Shown: in pieces, positions 1 to 9,214 of the stretch
Layout of the letters: each line of letters starts with the position of its first letter
Numbering within the stretch: position 1 is the stretch's first letter
Assembly: GCA_938018055.1 (NCBI GenBank)
Contig: CALIKL010000023.1
Coordinates: forward strand, 1-64,000
Length of the DNA stretch: 64,000 nt
Origin: an uncultured bacterium
GTDB lineage: Bacteria; Bacteroidota; Rhodothermia; Rhodothermales; UBA10348
Direction: 5' to 3'
The notes under the pieces: generated by a model
What the model was told of the DNA's origin: nothing
Database searches by the model: none
What the model saw: the letters and a program-made list of their open reading frames with translations, nothing else
Translations under genes and position numbers: made by a program

Positions 1-2
1 CC

Positions 3-1523
3 GGCCGGCGAGACACATTGCGAACGGGCTACTATTTCTACGACTGGAGTGCCAAGTACACATTTCGGCCTGACGCCCGATCGTCGGTTTCTGTGTCCTG
101 GTATGCAGGCCGGGATGCCCTGGATTTGAGGCTTCCGTTTGACCTTTCGTTGGACTTCTCCTCGTGGCTGCGCCCGGCGGACCTGTTTTTCGAAGTCGAT
201 CAGCAGTGGGGCAATCGCATCCTCAGTACGCGCTACCAGCGGTTGCTCTCGAGCCGGCTCTTCCTCACCACAACGCTTTATCATTCGCGCTACCAAGCTC
301 GGGAAAACACACTCATTCGACCCAGTCAATCTTCGAGGGTCTCGTCCCGATACAAAGTGGATCTCGAGGACACCGGCGCACGGATCGTCCTCGACTGGTA
401 TCCGTCCCTCTCTCACCAGGTCCGGGTAGGCGCGGAGGCAGTCCAACACCAATTTGATTCCGGCCTGGATGCCCTTGTTGCGTATACCCCCACTCTCGAG
501 GAACCAGTCGACGAGGTCTCCACGACCGTAGCTACCGAAGCGGCCTTCTTCATTCAGGATGTCTGGACGCCAAGTCCCACCATCAAAATCCTTCCTGGCA
601 TTCGCGCGTCCTGGTTCGGAAGTGGGTCGTTTTACCGGCTCTCCCCCAGGTTTTCCATCCAGTGGGCCATTGATCCTACCTGGCTCATTGCACGGGCTGC
701 AGCCAGTTCGCAAGTTCAGTACCTCCAGCGCATCCGGGATCGCAATGCCTACCTGTATGACCTGGTCTCCAGCCGATGGGTCCCTGCGCAAGCAGAAGCG
801 CCTCCCTCCCGTTCGCGACAGGTTTCGGTCGGACTCGAGACCCATCGTATTCCCCGAACCGTGCTGCGGATTGATGGATTCGTACGCGACGGCCGGGGGA
901 CGCTGCTTCCTGAGGATGAGTACCAGTCGAAAGATGGTCTCCTGGGCCCAGGAATTGAAATTGCCACCCTTTTGGGACAATATGATCGCGGCGAAGAGCG
1001 CTCCCGCGGCATCGAGTTGGGAATCGAAACCCGCACGGATCGCTGGCTTTTGGTGGGCTCGTACACCCGGATGCGATCTGAAAACAGGGGCGTGGCATCT
1101 CCGAAAGCGGCCTTTCGTCCCGCGCGCTACGATACTCCTCATGCAATCGGTCTCGTAACCTCTTACGAAACCGGACGCTGGAATCTGGGAGGGTCAGTGG
1201 ACTGGCGAAGCGGATACCCGGTTTCCGTACCTACGGCGCGGTATCAATTGGTTGATCCCATATCCGGCGAGGCCACCTGGTTCTATCACAGGCCGACGCT
1301 CAATAATGGTCGGCTTCCGTATTACATGCGTATCGATTTGAAGATGGCCTATCAGTTCCAGTTTGCCGAGGCTTCCTGGTCCACAGGGTTGTCCATCTAT
1401 AACGTGCTCAGCCGACGCAATGTGGTTAACCAGACGTGGGACCCAGCATTGCCCAACGCAGGTCCAGATAATCGCCTCGGCCTTCCGATTCTACCCATGA
1501 TTGACCTGATGATCGATCTGTAA
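3..1523 (+). CDS. TonB-dependent receptor, C-terminal beta-barrel part (5' truncated)
   Basis: The frame is open from the first bases of the window, so the start, signal peptide and plug domain lie upstream. The TTG at 18 used in the ORF track is probably internal. About 505 residues are visible, with alternating aromatic and polar segments typical of outer-membrane beta strands. They include YRLSPRFSIQWAIDPTWLIARAA, a construction seen in TonB-dependent receptors, and many W/Y-rich turns. The barrel would take up a ligand using TonB energy, but the substrate cannot be read from this part. The next gene, a DUF4249 lipoprotein, starts directly after the stop codon. That receptor-lipoprotein pairing is common in Bacteroidota and supports the call. 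Confidence 0.8.
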   Translation, partial: GRRDTLRTGYYFYDWSAKYTFRPDARSSVSVSWYAGRDALDLRLPFDLSLDFSSWLRPADLFFEVDQQWGNRILSTRYQRLLSSRLFLTTTLYHSRYQARENTLIRPSQSSRVSSRYKVDLEDTGARIVLDWYPSLSHQVRVGAEAVQHQFDSGLDALVAYTPTLEEPVDEVSTTVATEAAFFIQDVWTPSPTIKILPGIRASWFGSGSFYRLSPRFSIQWAIDPTWLIARAAASSQVQYLQRIRDRNAYLYDLVSSRWVPAQAEAPPSRSRQVSVGLETHRIPRTVLRIDGFVRDGRGTLLPEDEYQSKDGLLGPGIEIATLLGQYDRGEERSRGIELGIETRTDRWLLVGSYTRMRSENRGVASPKAAFRPARYDTPHAIGLVTSYETGRWNLGGSVDWRSGYPVSVPTARYQLVDPISGEATWFYHRPTLNNGRLPYYMRIDLKMAYQFQFAEASWSTGLSIYNVLSRRNVVNQTWDPALPNAGPDNRLGLPILPMIDLMIDL

Positions 1524-2417
1524 ATGCGCCACGGCTTCCGACATATCATAGGAATGATGGCAATCGTCTGGGCCAGCTGGGTAGCGGGATGTGACAGCAG
1601 CCTGCCATCGTACGAAGAATCTCTCGTAGTCGAGGCATGGATTGCAACTGACGCGCCGTTGCCATCCATTCGGGTCTCCGCGGCGCGTGCAACCCGGGAT
1701 CCCCTGGTCTCCCTTCCAGCTCCGGATGATCTTTCCCTGAAGCTGACGGTCGGCGATCAAGAGGTCCAGTATGCGCGAAGTCTGGAAGACCCCTTGCAGT
1801 TCCAACCTCAATCCTTCCCGCAAACGTCTGCCGGAGAACGGTTCATTCTTGAACTGGATACACCGGGAGCTTCGCTTAATGCCAACGGGATACTTCCCCC
1901 ACCCATTGCAGCCCGAGAAGTGAGCGTTTCGTTTCCCGGAGACCCGATTTCCGTTGTTCTGGTGGATTCCCTTGTTGTCGGCCTGGATTCGCTCAACCTG
2001 TCCGTAAGCGCCACCACGGGGTACATATACCCCGTTCAAGTGTCCATTTCCTGGGAAGATCGCGGCTACGATGGATGGATCGAAGCGCGACTGCAGCCTG
2101 ACGCCTCGTTCTCCTCGTCACTCATCGACTTCTTCCTGCTGCCGTCCCAGGTCTTCCCGGAAGACTCAGCTACACTGGGAGAAGACGGCTTTAAGCACTG
2201 GGAAGGTGTCTATGCGGTACCTGTCCCCGAAGAAGACTCTCCATTTCCGGATCATTCCCTTCGCATCGTGTTGACCCGTGGAGACGATCGATTTGCTCGC
2301 TTCCTTACCAGCCGAGATGCACCGGAGCGACGTGAACCGGTCTCAAATGTCAATGGCGGTCTCGGATTTGTAGGTGGGATCGCCATGGATTCGGTACGCG
2401 TCATCGTTTCGCGTTAG
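1524..2417 (+). CDS. DUF4249-type lipoprotein, partner of the TonB receptor
   Basis: Encodes 297 residues. The N-terminus MRHGFRHIIGMMAIVWASWVAGC is a lipoprotein signal with the modified Cys near residue 23. The mature start, YEESLVVEAWIATDAPLPSIRVSAARATRD, is the usual opening of DUF4249 proteins, and the C-terminus carries the family-like SNVNGGLGFVGG stretch. DUF4249 proteins sit beside TonB-dependent receptors and are presumed surface-exposed accessory lipoproteins; their biochemical role is unknown. The ATG directly follows the receptor stop, so the two genes are almost certainly co-transcribed and translationally coupled. Confidence 0.8.
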   Translation: MRHGFRHIIGMMAIVWASWVAGCDSSLPSYEESLVVEAWIATDAPLPSIRVSAARATRDPLVSLPAPDDLSLKLTVGDQEVQYARSLEDPLQFQPQSFPQTSAGERFILELDTPGASLNANGILPPPIAAREVSVSFPGDPISVVLVDSLVVGLDSLNLSVSATTGYIYPVQVSISWEDRGYDGWIEARLQPDASFSSSLIDFFLLPSQVFPEDSATLGEDGFKHWEGVYAVPVPEEDSPFPDHSLRIVLTRGDDRFARFLTSRDAPERREPVSNVNGGLGFVGGIAMDSVRVIVSR

Positions 2418-2538
2418 ATTCCGGCGCCTACCAGAGAGCGCCATCCAGCACCCCAGGTGCATCACCTGAACAACCCCTCTTTCCATGCGGACCATTCAAC
2501 CCATCGAAATGCCAGAACCTCCTTCAGGAGGTGGTGCT

Positions 2539-3153
2539 GTGACCGCAGTGCAAGTCCAGAAGAAGGACCAGGATCGATGCAGTGTTTTCGTCAATGGCAA
2601 ATTCGCTTTCGGACTCCACACCAACATCGTGGCAGACAAAGGACTTCGGAAAGGCCTCAACCTGACCGAGGAAGACTGCCGAACGCTGATTCGGGAAGAC
2701 GTCTACTACAAAGCCATGAAGCGTTGTCTGGACTTCATGGCTTACCGACCCCGCACGCAAAAAGAAATCCAGCAGCGCCTGGAGGCTCTCAAAGTCCCTG
2801 AAGATATCGGGCAGCGGGTAACTGACCGGATGGACGAATTGGGTTACGTTGATGATGAGTGTTTTGCCAAACAGTGGGCTGCTTCAAGACAACGATCCAA
2901 GGGCTTCGGGCCTCGCCGACTCGAAATGGAGCTGATACGAAAAGGCATATCGTCCAGCATGGCCAAAAAAGCCGTCCAAGAAGCATGCTCGGAGGATGAG
3001 ATGGCCAATCAGCTTCGTGCCCAGGTTGCCAAAGCCCAGCATAAATACCGCCACGAAGGCGACGAACAGAAAAAGACCCAGAAAATGATCGGCTTCTTGG
3101 CGCGACGTGGATTCGAAATCGGAGCCATTCGCGATGCGATGCAGCAGTCGTAA
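2539..3153 (+). CDS. recX: Regulatory protein RecX
   Basis: RecX binds RecA filaments and modulates recombination and SOS activity. The sequence has the tandem three-helix repeats of the family: MAYRPRTQKEIQQRLEALKVP, then LGYVDDECFAKQWAASRQRSKGFGPRRLEMELIRKGIS, and a third repeat ending FLARRGFEIGAIRDAM. The ORF track starts at 2485. I prefer the in-frame GTG at 2539, because AGGAGG lies 7 nt upstream and the protein then opens with TAVQVQKKDQDRCSVFVNGKFAFGL, the typical RecX N-terminus. Length is then 204 residues, normal to slightly long. recA is not in this window. Confidence 0.88.
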   Translation: MTAVQVQKKDQDRCSVFVNGKFAFGLHTNIVADKGLRKGLNLTEEDCRTLIREDVYYKAMKRCLDFMAYRPRTQKEIQQRLEALKVPEDIGQRVTDRMDELGYVDDECFAKQWAASRQRSKGFGPRRLEMELIRKGISSSMAKKAVQEACSEDEMANQLRAQVAKAQHKYRHEGDEQKKTQKMIGFLARRGFEIGAIRDAMQQS

Positions 3154-3295
3154 GCCTGAGTGACCCATCCTGCTCATGCGCCAGACGGAGATATGAAGCT
3201 TTAGGGGGTAGCGGAGAAGACACACCTTTTCTGGATGAAAACAGCGATATTCGGGTTACCCTTCACCCGCCTGCCCAGAGTCTGATTTACGGTCC

Positions 3296-5956
3296 ATGTC
3301 CAAGCAGCGACAAAGCATGCCTTCGCCGTTCCGCTTCGGTGGTTTGGATCTGGTCCTGGTCCTGCTGGGCATCGTCGGAATTGGCTTGTTCGTACAGATC
3401 TTGCCGGGTGTCCATCCGGACTCCGGTGCGGCCTACGACATCTCAGAGGAAGAGGCACTCAATACAGCCGATGGTTTCCTCTCTTCACAGGGGTTCGAAA
3501 TTGGTGGGCTGATTTCTTCGGCCGAATTGCGTCGTCGCGAAGACCTTCTGGCCGATTTACAGCATACGTTGGGCCGAAACACGACGGTCGACTTTCTTTC
3601 CTCGGATGGTGGGAATACCGTAGCCGCCTATTACTGGCTGGTCCAGTATCGTCCTCTACTGGATCCGGGAACGACCCGTTTTCTGGGCGACCAGGCACCA
3701 GCCTTCGAGATTGAATTGGCACAGGATGGAACCGTCCTCGCCCTTCGCAACCTGACCTTGCGCATGGGTGCGTCAGGAACTCGATTTGGCTCAGCCAACA
3801 ATCGGGTAAACCATGCTGCCCTGGCTACCATCATTCGGGCAGACACCGCGTCCGACTCCCAGGCACGGTTTGCGCTGACCCAAATTGCAGACTCTGTGTA
3901 CCACGAGCGACTGCGCTTCAACCTGAATGGCCAATCGCTACTCGAATCCGAACTGGCACTCACTCGGCTGCTGATGAATGAATCCGTTGAATTGGATTCC
4001 ACTGCGCTGAATGAACTCCTGACCTTTCATTTCGACCGGACGGCATTCCAGGATCTGGACATGCGTGTTGACTCAATTGGAGCATCGACCCAAAATGGAG
4101 GACGCAATGTGCGCGTACGTCTGGTTTCAGATTCGCCTGTTGCGGGACAGCGCGTTCTGGTAGAGGCTGGTCTTTCAGTGACAGGCACCCTGTCGCGGCT
4201 GAATGTATCCTATGAACCAGCCCAACCCGTCGAGGACAGTGTCTCGGCTGTCCTCGGAGCAACGAAGGTTGGCTTATTTCTCCTGCTCGGATTCGGGTTC
4301 CTCATCGCCTTTTTCCGTCGGTTGACCGCCAGGCTGCTCGACATGAAAGCAGCGCTGGTGGATGCCTTGATTGTTGGCATCCTGGGTGGTCTCGTGGCGG
4401 CGACTGCCACAACCACTCTTTCCGACCTGTTCATCTTCACCCCGATCTGGGGACAGGTACTGATTCGGCTCGTTGTCTTTTCCGTGGTGGCCGGAGCCAT
4501 TTCCATTTTCGTTTTCATGATCGCCGGGGTTACCGACTCGGTCGTCCGCGAGAACCAGGAAGGAAAGCTTGGAACGCTCATCCTGCTGCGTCACGGTGAT
4601 TTTCAGAATAAGCCCATGGGGGCTGCACTCGTTCGGGGCAGCGCGCTTGGAGGCATCCTGCTAGGTATCGGTGCCCTGGCCCTTTATCTCTTCGAACACC
4701 TGCATCTGTCCCTCAATTCCGAATTCCTCAGCACCGCGTCCCTTCGACCCGTTCTGGCAGGAGTCTTCAATGGATTCGAAGTGGCCTATTTCCTGACCCT
4801 GATGTGGCTGGTCGGGGTCAGCTCGGTTGTCCGTCGCCTTGGCAATCAGAAGGTCACCTCCATCATCCTTTTGACCGCTACCGGTGCCTTCATTGGCATC
4901 GGTCCAGTGACGTTTGAAATGCAGGCGTTCGGATTGCTGATCGGTGCCGTCTCGGCCCTACTCATGGCATGGGCCTTCGTCCGCTTTGATATCGTCACGG
5001 TCATGACCGCCCTTTTTACGTCCGAAATCCTGTGGAGCCTGACGGAAGGATACCTTGTGACATCTTCGCCGGCCTGGATCGACGTGCTGCTTGGGGTACT
5101 GTTCGTCGGATCAGTGATCGTACTCGGAGTCGTGGGCATCACCAGCCGCCACACGGGTCAGCAGATGAATACGTATGTACCTGAATACGTCTCTGAAATG
5201 GCCAGTCAGGAGCGGGTCAGACGCGAACTGGAAATCGCACATCAGGTCCAATCGTTTTTCCTACCCCGGTCCATGCCTGAGGTGGAGAGTCTGGATATCG
5301 CTGGGATGTGCCTATCGGCCAATGAGGTGGGCGGTGACTACTATGACTTCATCAAGCTGGATGACGGACGGATGGCATTCATCCTTGGAGACGTGAGCGG
5401 CAAGGGAATTCAGGCGGCCTTCTTCATGACGCTCGTAAAAGGAATCGTCCAGACCCTGACGCGTCAGCACCTCGGTCCAGCGGAAATCATGCGTCGACTG
5501 AATACCCTCTTCTGCGAGAATGCACCGTCTGGAACCTTCATTTCGGTCGTTTATGGAGAAATTGAGCCAAAGTCGGGTCGATTCTCGTTCGCGCGCGCCG
5601 GGCATAACCCTGTAATCTGGTATCGCTGCAACCAGCGCGCTTCTGAATCCCTTCGTCCGAGGGGCATGGCCATAGGCTTCAAGTCGGGGGCTGCCTTTGA
5701 TTCTACCATCGAAGAGCAAACCATCCAGTTGGAGCCCGGAGATGCCCTCGTATTCTATACGGACGGATTCTCAGAGGCGATGAACCACGCCCGGGAGCTG
5801 TATGGTGATGATCGACTTGTCGAGCAAGTGACACAGATTGGAAGTCGTTCATCTGCGGCCATTCTGCGTATGATGACGGAAGACGTCCATAACTTCATTG
5901 AAGGCATGGGCCGTTTGGATGATATGACCATGGCTGTAATCAAGTGGGAAGGATGA
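3296..5956 (+). CDS. Multi-pass membrane SpoIIE/RsbU-type PP2C serine phosphatase
   Basis: This 886-residue protein has three parts. An N-terminal anchor (about 15-36) is followed by a roughly 280-residue soluble, probably periplasmic region without a recognised domain. Residues 323-616 contain about eight hydrophobic segments, loosely reminiscent of CAAX-protease-like membrane domains. The C-terminal region opens with the RsbU-like linker RRELEIAHQVQSFFLP (642-657). It then carries PP2C motifs: VGGDYYDF (678-685), GDVSGKG (698-704), AGHNP (768-772), FYTDGFSEA (820-828) and DDMTM (875-879). The metal-binding Asp residues are all present, so activity is expected. Such phosphatases usually dephosphorylate anti-sigma antagonists in partner-switching stress signalling, but no partner gene is adjacent. 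The stop overlaps the next gene by ATGA. Confidence 0.85.
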   Translation: MSKQRQSMPSPFRFGGLDLVLVLLGIVGIGLFVQILPGVHPDSGAAYDISEEEALNTADGFLSSQGFEIGGLISSAELRRREDLLADLQHTLGRNTTVDFLSSDGGNTVAAYYWLVQYRPLLDPGTTRFLGDQAPAFEIELAQDGTVLALRNLTLRMGASGTRFGSANNRVNHAALATIIRADTASDSQARFALTQIADSVYHERLRFNLNGQSLLESELALTRLLMNESVELDSTALNELLTFHFDRTAFQDLDMRVDSIGASTQNGGRNVRVRLVSDSPVAGQRVLVEAGLSVTGTLSRLNVSYEPAQPVEDSVSAVLGATKVGLFLLLGFGFLIAFFRRLTARLLDMKAALVDALIVGILGGLVAATATTTLSDLFIFTPIWGQVLIRLVVFSVVAGAISIFVFMIAGVTDSVVRENQEGKLGTLILLRHGDFQNKPMGAALVRGSALGGILLGIGALALYLFEHLHLSLNSEFLSTASLRPVLAGVFNGFEVAYFLTLMWLVGVSSVVRRLGNQKVTSIILLTATGAFIGIGPVTFEMQAFGLLIGAVSALLMAWAFVRFDIVTVMTALFTSEILWSLTEGYLVTSSPAWIDVLLGVLFVGSVIVLGVVGITSRHTGQQMNTYVPEYVSEMASQERVRRELEIAHQVQSFFLPRSMPEVESLDIAGMCLSANEVGGDYYDFIKLDDGRMAFILGDVSGKGIQAAFFMTLVKGIVQTLTRQHLGPAEIMRRLNTLFCENAPSGTFISVVYGEIEPKSGRFSFARAGHNPVIWYRCNQRASESLRPRGMAIGFKSGAAFDSTIEEQTIQLEPGDALVFYTDGFSEAMNHARELYGDDRLVEQVTQIGSRSSAAILRMMTEDVHNFIEGMGRLDDMTMAVIKWEG

Positions 5957-6786
5957 TGGACGCGGCTTCCAAACACGTAGATATTCCAGATTCCGCTGTC
6001 GCTTTCGTGCGGCAGAAAATCGAGTTCACTCCGCGCATTGGACTCATTCTCGGGTCCGGCTTGTCCCATCTTGCGGAAGTGCTGCAAAGCCCGGTCATCA
6101 TTCCGTCAGCGGATATTCCGGAGTATCCGGGCTCAACGGTTGAGGGTCACAAAGGGCAGTTGGTCTTCGGAACACTTGAAGGCATTCCGGTGGTATTCGC
6201 TCAAGGTCGCCTCCACGCCTACGAAGGACACAGCGTACACGCAGCTACATTCCCCGTACGCCTTCTGGCTGCCTTGGGAGTAGAGCGCATGGTGGTGACC
6301 AATGCAGCCGGAGGCATCCATCCGGAGTGCACTCCAGGAACTCTGATGTGGATTACAGATCAGATTTCCTTCGCCTTCCGACCCGTTCCCGGCCCCGCAT
6401 CCTCGGCCTTTCAGCGCGCCGATGGACCCGGCTCGCCCTACGACGCCGATTGGACGGCTCGCGGGATGGCGATTGCCGCGTCGCTTGATATCCCGACGCG
6501 TGAGGGAACGTATCTGTGGACACTGGGACCGAGTTACGAGACGAAAGCAGAAATACGCATGTTCAAGTGGCTGGGTGCCGATGCGGTAGGCATGAGCACG
6601 GTCCCGGAAGTTATCGTAGCGCGTCACCATGGTATCAAGGTGATCGGTATTTCCACGATCACGAATTTTGCTGCTGGACTCGGTCAGGAGTCCCTTGATC
6701 ATCAGGAAGTGCTGGAGGTTGGTCGTCAGGTCAGGGATGACCTCCAAAAGCTGATTACAGCCTTGGTTGCTGACCTTGCTGCGTAG
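5953..6786 (+). CDS. Purine nucleoside phosphorylase, trimeric type
   Basis: Cleaves purine nucleosides with phosphate to free base and ribose-1-phosphate in purine salvage. The 277-residue product carries the PNP signatures: GLILGSGLSHL (about 30-40), the phosphate-binding GRLHAYEGHS, VTNAAGGIHP, and the base/ribose site GPSYETKAEIRMFKWLGADAVGMSTVPEVIVARHHGIKVIGISTITN. The Glu of YETKAEIR and the Asn of STITN match trimeric inosine/guanosine-type enzymes. I start at the ATG at 5953, whose first four bases form ATGA with the stop of the phosphatase gene and which follows GGAAGG. The GTG at 5944 in the ORF track is less likely. Confidence 0.92.
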   Translation: MMDAASKHVDIPDSAVAFVRQKIEFTPRIGLILGSGLSHLAEVLQSPVIIPSADIPEYPGSTVEGHKGQLVFGTLEGIPVVFAQGRLHAYEGHSVHAATFPVRLLAALGVERMVVTNAAGGIHPECTPGTLMWITDQISFAFRPVPGPASSAFQRADGPGSPYDADWTARGMAIAASLDIPTREGTYLWTLGPSYETKAEIRMFKWLGADAVGMSTVPEVIVARHHGIKVIGISTITNFAAGLGQESLDHQEVLEVGRQVRDDLQKLITALVADLAA

Positions 6787-6918
6787 CTGGTCCGACACTC
6801 TTTTGCGTTTTTGCTGGGACACGTTGCATATTTGAGCGCTCATGTCCGTGGACCGTGAGCACGTAACAATCGCTACCATCCACAGCGCTTCGACAAGGGG
6901 TCGGAGAAGGAGGACACG

Positions 6919-7446
6919 ATGAGCCAGGACGAGCTGGAATACGAGGACGAGGAATTCGAGGATCAGGAAGACGGTCAAGACGACTTTGAAGACGCCTACG
7001 ATGATGATCAGGACTTCGAAGAAGAGGAGGACTACTACGGCGATGACGATGACCAGGACGAAGGCGAAGATGGCCAAGGTGCCTACTTCCCATCGCCTGA
7101 CGAGGATCGCCCTCAAAACCGGGGACGGTATCGTGACGAGATCTACTCGCGCCGGGTGCCCGCCGGAAAACGAACCTACTTCTTCGACGTCAAGACGACA
7201 CGTTCCGGAAAGGACTACTTCCTGACGATTACCGAGAGCAAGAAAATCAGCGAAAACCGCTACGAAAAGCATAAAATCTTCCTGTACAAGGAAGACTTTG
7301 GCAAATTCGTGAGTGCCATGCACGAGGTTGTTCGATTCATTCAGGACGAGTGTCTACCGGACTATGAGTTTCGCGGTCTTCCCGATGTTTCCAAACAAGC
7401 GGGGGAACTGGACGACGACTGGCCCGAAGAAGGAGGCTCCTACTGA
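6919..7446 (+). CDS. DUF3276 family protein with PUR-alpha-like nucleic-acid-binding domain
   Basis: 175 residues in two parts. Residues 1-65 are almost entirely Asp/Glu/Gln, for example DDDDQDEGEDGQG. Residues 72-150 form a compact domain, AGKRTYFFDVKTTRSGKDYFLTITESKK...HKIFLYKEDFGKFVSAMHEVVRFI. This matches DUF3276, a family widespread in Bacteroidota and related to the PUR-alpha single-strand DNA/RNA-binding fold. A strong AGGAGG lies 6 nt upstream of the ATG. The acidic N-terminal extension is longer than the short one I expect for this family and could act as an autoinhibitory nucleic-acid mimic, which is inference. A TATTTG about 90 nt upstream could be part of its promoter. Confidence 0.82.
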   Translation: MSQDELEYEDEEFEDQEDGQDDFEDAYDDDQDFEEEEDYYGDDDDQDEGEDGQGAYFPSPDEDRPQNRGRYRDEIYSRRVPAGKRTYFFDVKTTRSGKDYFLTITESKKISENRYEKHKIFLYKEDFGKFVSAMHEVVRFIQDECLPDYEFRGLPDVSKQAGELDDDWPEEGGSY

Positions 7447-7475
7447 GTCTTTGTCACCAGGACCACCCGGTCTTC

Positions 7476-8564
7476 ATGAGTAAACGTGTCCCCGAACAGC
7501 TGCTAGCGTTGATTCGGCCTGCCGTCCGTGCTGAAAAGCCCTACCTCGTACCCGGCGCCCGGCCGGTTTCGGTCAAGCTGAATCAGAATGAAAGTCCTTT
7601 TGACCTACCGCCCGCACTCAAGCGCGAGTTGCTGGAAGCATTCTTTCAGATTGATTTCAACCGCTACCCGGCTGAGCAACCGACACGGCTCATCCAAGCG
7701 CTTGAATCCCATTGTGGGGTGGAGCCTGGTAGTATTCTGGTTGGCAACGGATCCAATGAGCTGACCTACACTTTGGGCATGTGTTTCGTCGAGGACGGCG
7801 ATGCTGTACTGACGCCGACACCCATGTTTGCTCTGTACGAGTCTATGGTCCGCCTCCATGGTGGTACCCCGCTTCAAACGCATTGTACGGCCGACTTCCA
7901 GGTAGACTGTGATGACGTGGTGGCTACCATTGAACGGGAGCAGCCCAAGCTGACCATCCTGGCGACCCCCAATAATCCGACCGGTCTCGCTATTCCCAAG
8001 AAGGAAATCGAGCGTATCGTCAAGGCCGCTGACGGCTTCGTCGTGATTGACGAGGCCTACCACGAATTCAATCCCGAGGGGACTGCCCTGGATCTGTTGA
8101 TGCGCCACCCGAACGTGATCATCCTGCGCACCCTGTCCAAGGCCTTTGGGTTGGCAGGTCTGCGACTTGGGTATTTGGTGGCTCGTCCCGAGGTGATTGG
8201 CGAGATGATGAAATCGCGCCTGCCATTCATGGTTGATCGCCTCGCTGAGCACGTCGGCCTGCTGCTCCTTCGTCACCAGGACCTGATCCGGGATCGGGTC
8301 GATCAGATCAAGGTCTACACGGAGAACCTGCGGCAGGCGATGATGCACCGAGACGATATCGATGTCCTACCTACGGATACGAATTTCATCCTATTCCGAA
8401 CGGACCGCGACCCGGCCGAATTATTACAGCATCTGGCCGACCAGGACGTCCTGGTTCGCAACATGGGAGGATATCCACAACTGCAAGGATATTTGCGTGT
8501 CACTAGCGGTACCCCGTCCGAGAACAAGGCATTTTTGGACGCGTTGACTACCGTTCTCGGGTAA
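7476..8564 (+). CDS. hisC: Histidinol-phosphate aminotransferase
   Basis: A PLP-dependent class I/II aminotransferase of 362 residues, converting imidazole-acetol phosphate to histidinol phosphate in histidine synthesis. Visible motifs are LNQNESPFDLP (35-45), YPAEQ, GNGSNELTY (90-98), TPNNPTG (164-170), FVVIDEAYHEF, and the PLP Lys at 222 in RTLSKAFGLAGLRLGY. The NENP-like opening and the short loops point to HisC rather than an aspartate aminotransferase. No other his gene is nearby, so a role in aromatic amino acid or other transamination cannot be excluded. It follows the DUF3276 gene by 29 nt. Confidence 0.88.
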   Translation: MSKRVPEQLLALIRPAVRAEKPYLVPGARPVSVKLNQNESPFDLPPALKRELLEAFFQIDFNRYPAEQPTRLIQALESHCGVEPGSILVGNGSNELTYTLGMCFVEDGDAVLTPTPMFALYESMVRLHGGTPLQTHCTADFQVDCDDVVATIEREQPKLTILATPNNPTGLAIPKKEIERIVKAADGFVVIDEAYHEFNPEGTALDLLMRHPNVIILRTLSKAFGLAGLRLGYLVARPEVIGEMMKSRLPFMVDRLAEHVGLLLLRHQDLIRDRVDQIKVYTENLRQAMMHRDDIDVLPTDTNFILFRTDRDPAELLQHLADQDVLVRNMGGYPQLQGYLRVTSGTPSENKAFLDALTTVLG

Positions 8565-8617
8565 TCAGGCCCGTTCGGCTTTCCCCGCCTTCACCACACC
8601 GAACACAACCAGCCCTC

Positions 8618-9214
8618 ATGGATCTGATCCAGGTAGACATCATCGGACTTTCGACCAGCCCTTCCAGCGGCGGTGCCTATGCACTGGTCCTGGGTGAAGT
8701 CGATGGCAACCGAAGACTACCCATCATCATTGGCGCGTTCGAGGCGCAGGCGATTGCCCTTGAGTTGGAAAAAATTCAGCCCCCGCGACCGATGACTCAT
8801 GACCTGATCCGGGACCTGTTTGACTCGGTGTCAGCCGATGTCACGGATATCCTCATCGACGAGCTGCGGGAAGGCACCTTCTTCGCCAAGATCCGATATA
8901 CCGTTTCGGGCGCGGAAAGTCAGTTGGACTGCCGGCCCTCAGACGCAGTGGCTTTAGCCGTGCGCGTGGGTGCACCTATTTTCGTCGCTCCAGGCGTACT
9001 CGATGAAGCAGGTATTCCGACGGAGGATGAAGAAGATATGGCCGCCATCGAACCGGGTGAAGAGACCCCCGAACCCGATCCTGAACCCGAAGCGCCACGC
9101 AGTCCCCTCGAAAAGCTCGAAGACGATCTGGCCCAAGCCATCGCTGACGAAGACTACGAACTCGCTGCCAAGCTCCGAGATGATATTTCGCGCCTAAAAG
9201 GCGAACAGAATTGA
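8618..9214 (+). CDS. Bifunctional nuclease (BFN, DUF151) domain protein with C-terminal UVR motif
   Basis: 198 residues. Residues 1-135 are the BFN/DUF151 domain: MDLIQVDIIGLSTSPSSGGAYALVLGEVDGNRRLPIIIGAFEAQAIALELE, then RPMTHDLIRDLF and LDCRPSDAVALAVRVGAPIFV. An acidic Pro/Glu linker (about 140-160) leads to a UVR helical hairpin, LEKLEDDLAQAIADEDYELAAKLRDDISRLK, the motif by which UvrB and UvrC contact each other. Plant and bacterial BFN proteins have been reported to degrade DNA and RNA. This fused BFN-UVR architecture is typical of Bacteroidota and relatives. Its stop overlaps the start of bshC by four bases, implying coupling. Confidence 0.85.
   Translation: MDLIQVDIIGLSTSPSSGGAYALVLGEVDGNRRLPIIIGAFEAQAIALELEKIQPPRPMTHDLIRDLFDSVSADVTDILIDELREGTFFAKIRYTVSGAESQLDCRPSDAVALAVRVGAPIFVAPGVLDEAGIPTEDEEDMAAIEPGEETPEPDPEPEAPRSPLEKLEDDLAQAIADEDYELAAKLRDDISRLKGEQN

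Noticed and set aside
6133-7323. 396-residue antisense ORF across the PNP and DUF3276 genes
   Set aside because: Spans two real genes and their spacer; the Val/Leu/Ile-rich run is the reverse complement of the Asp/Glu-rich coding strand.
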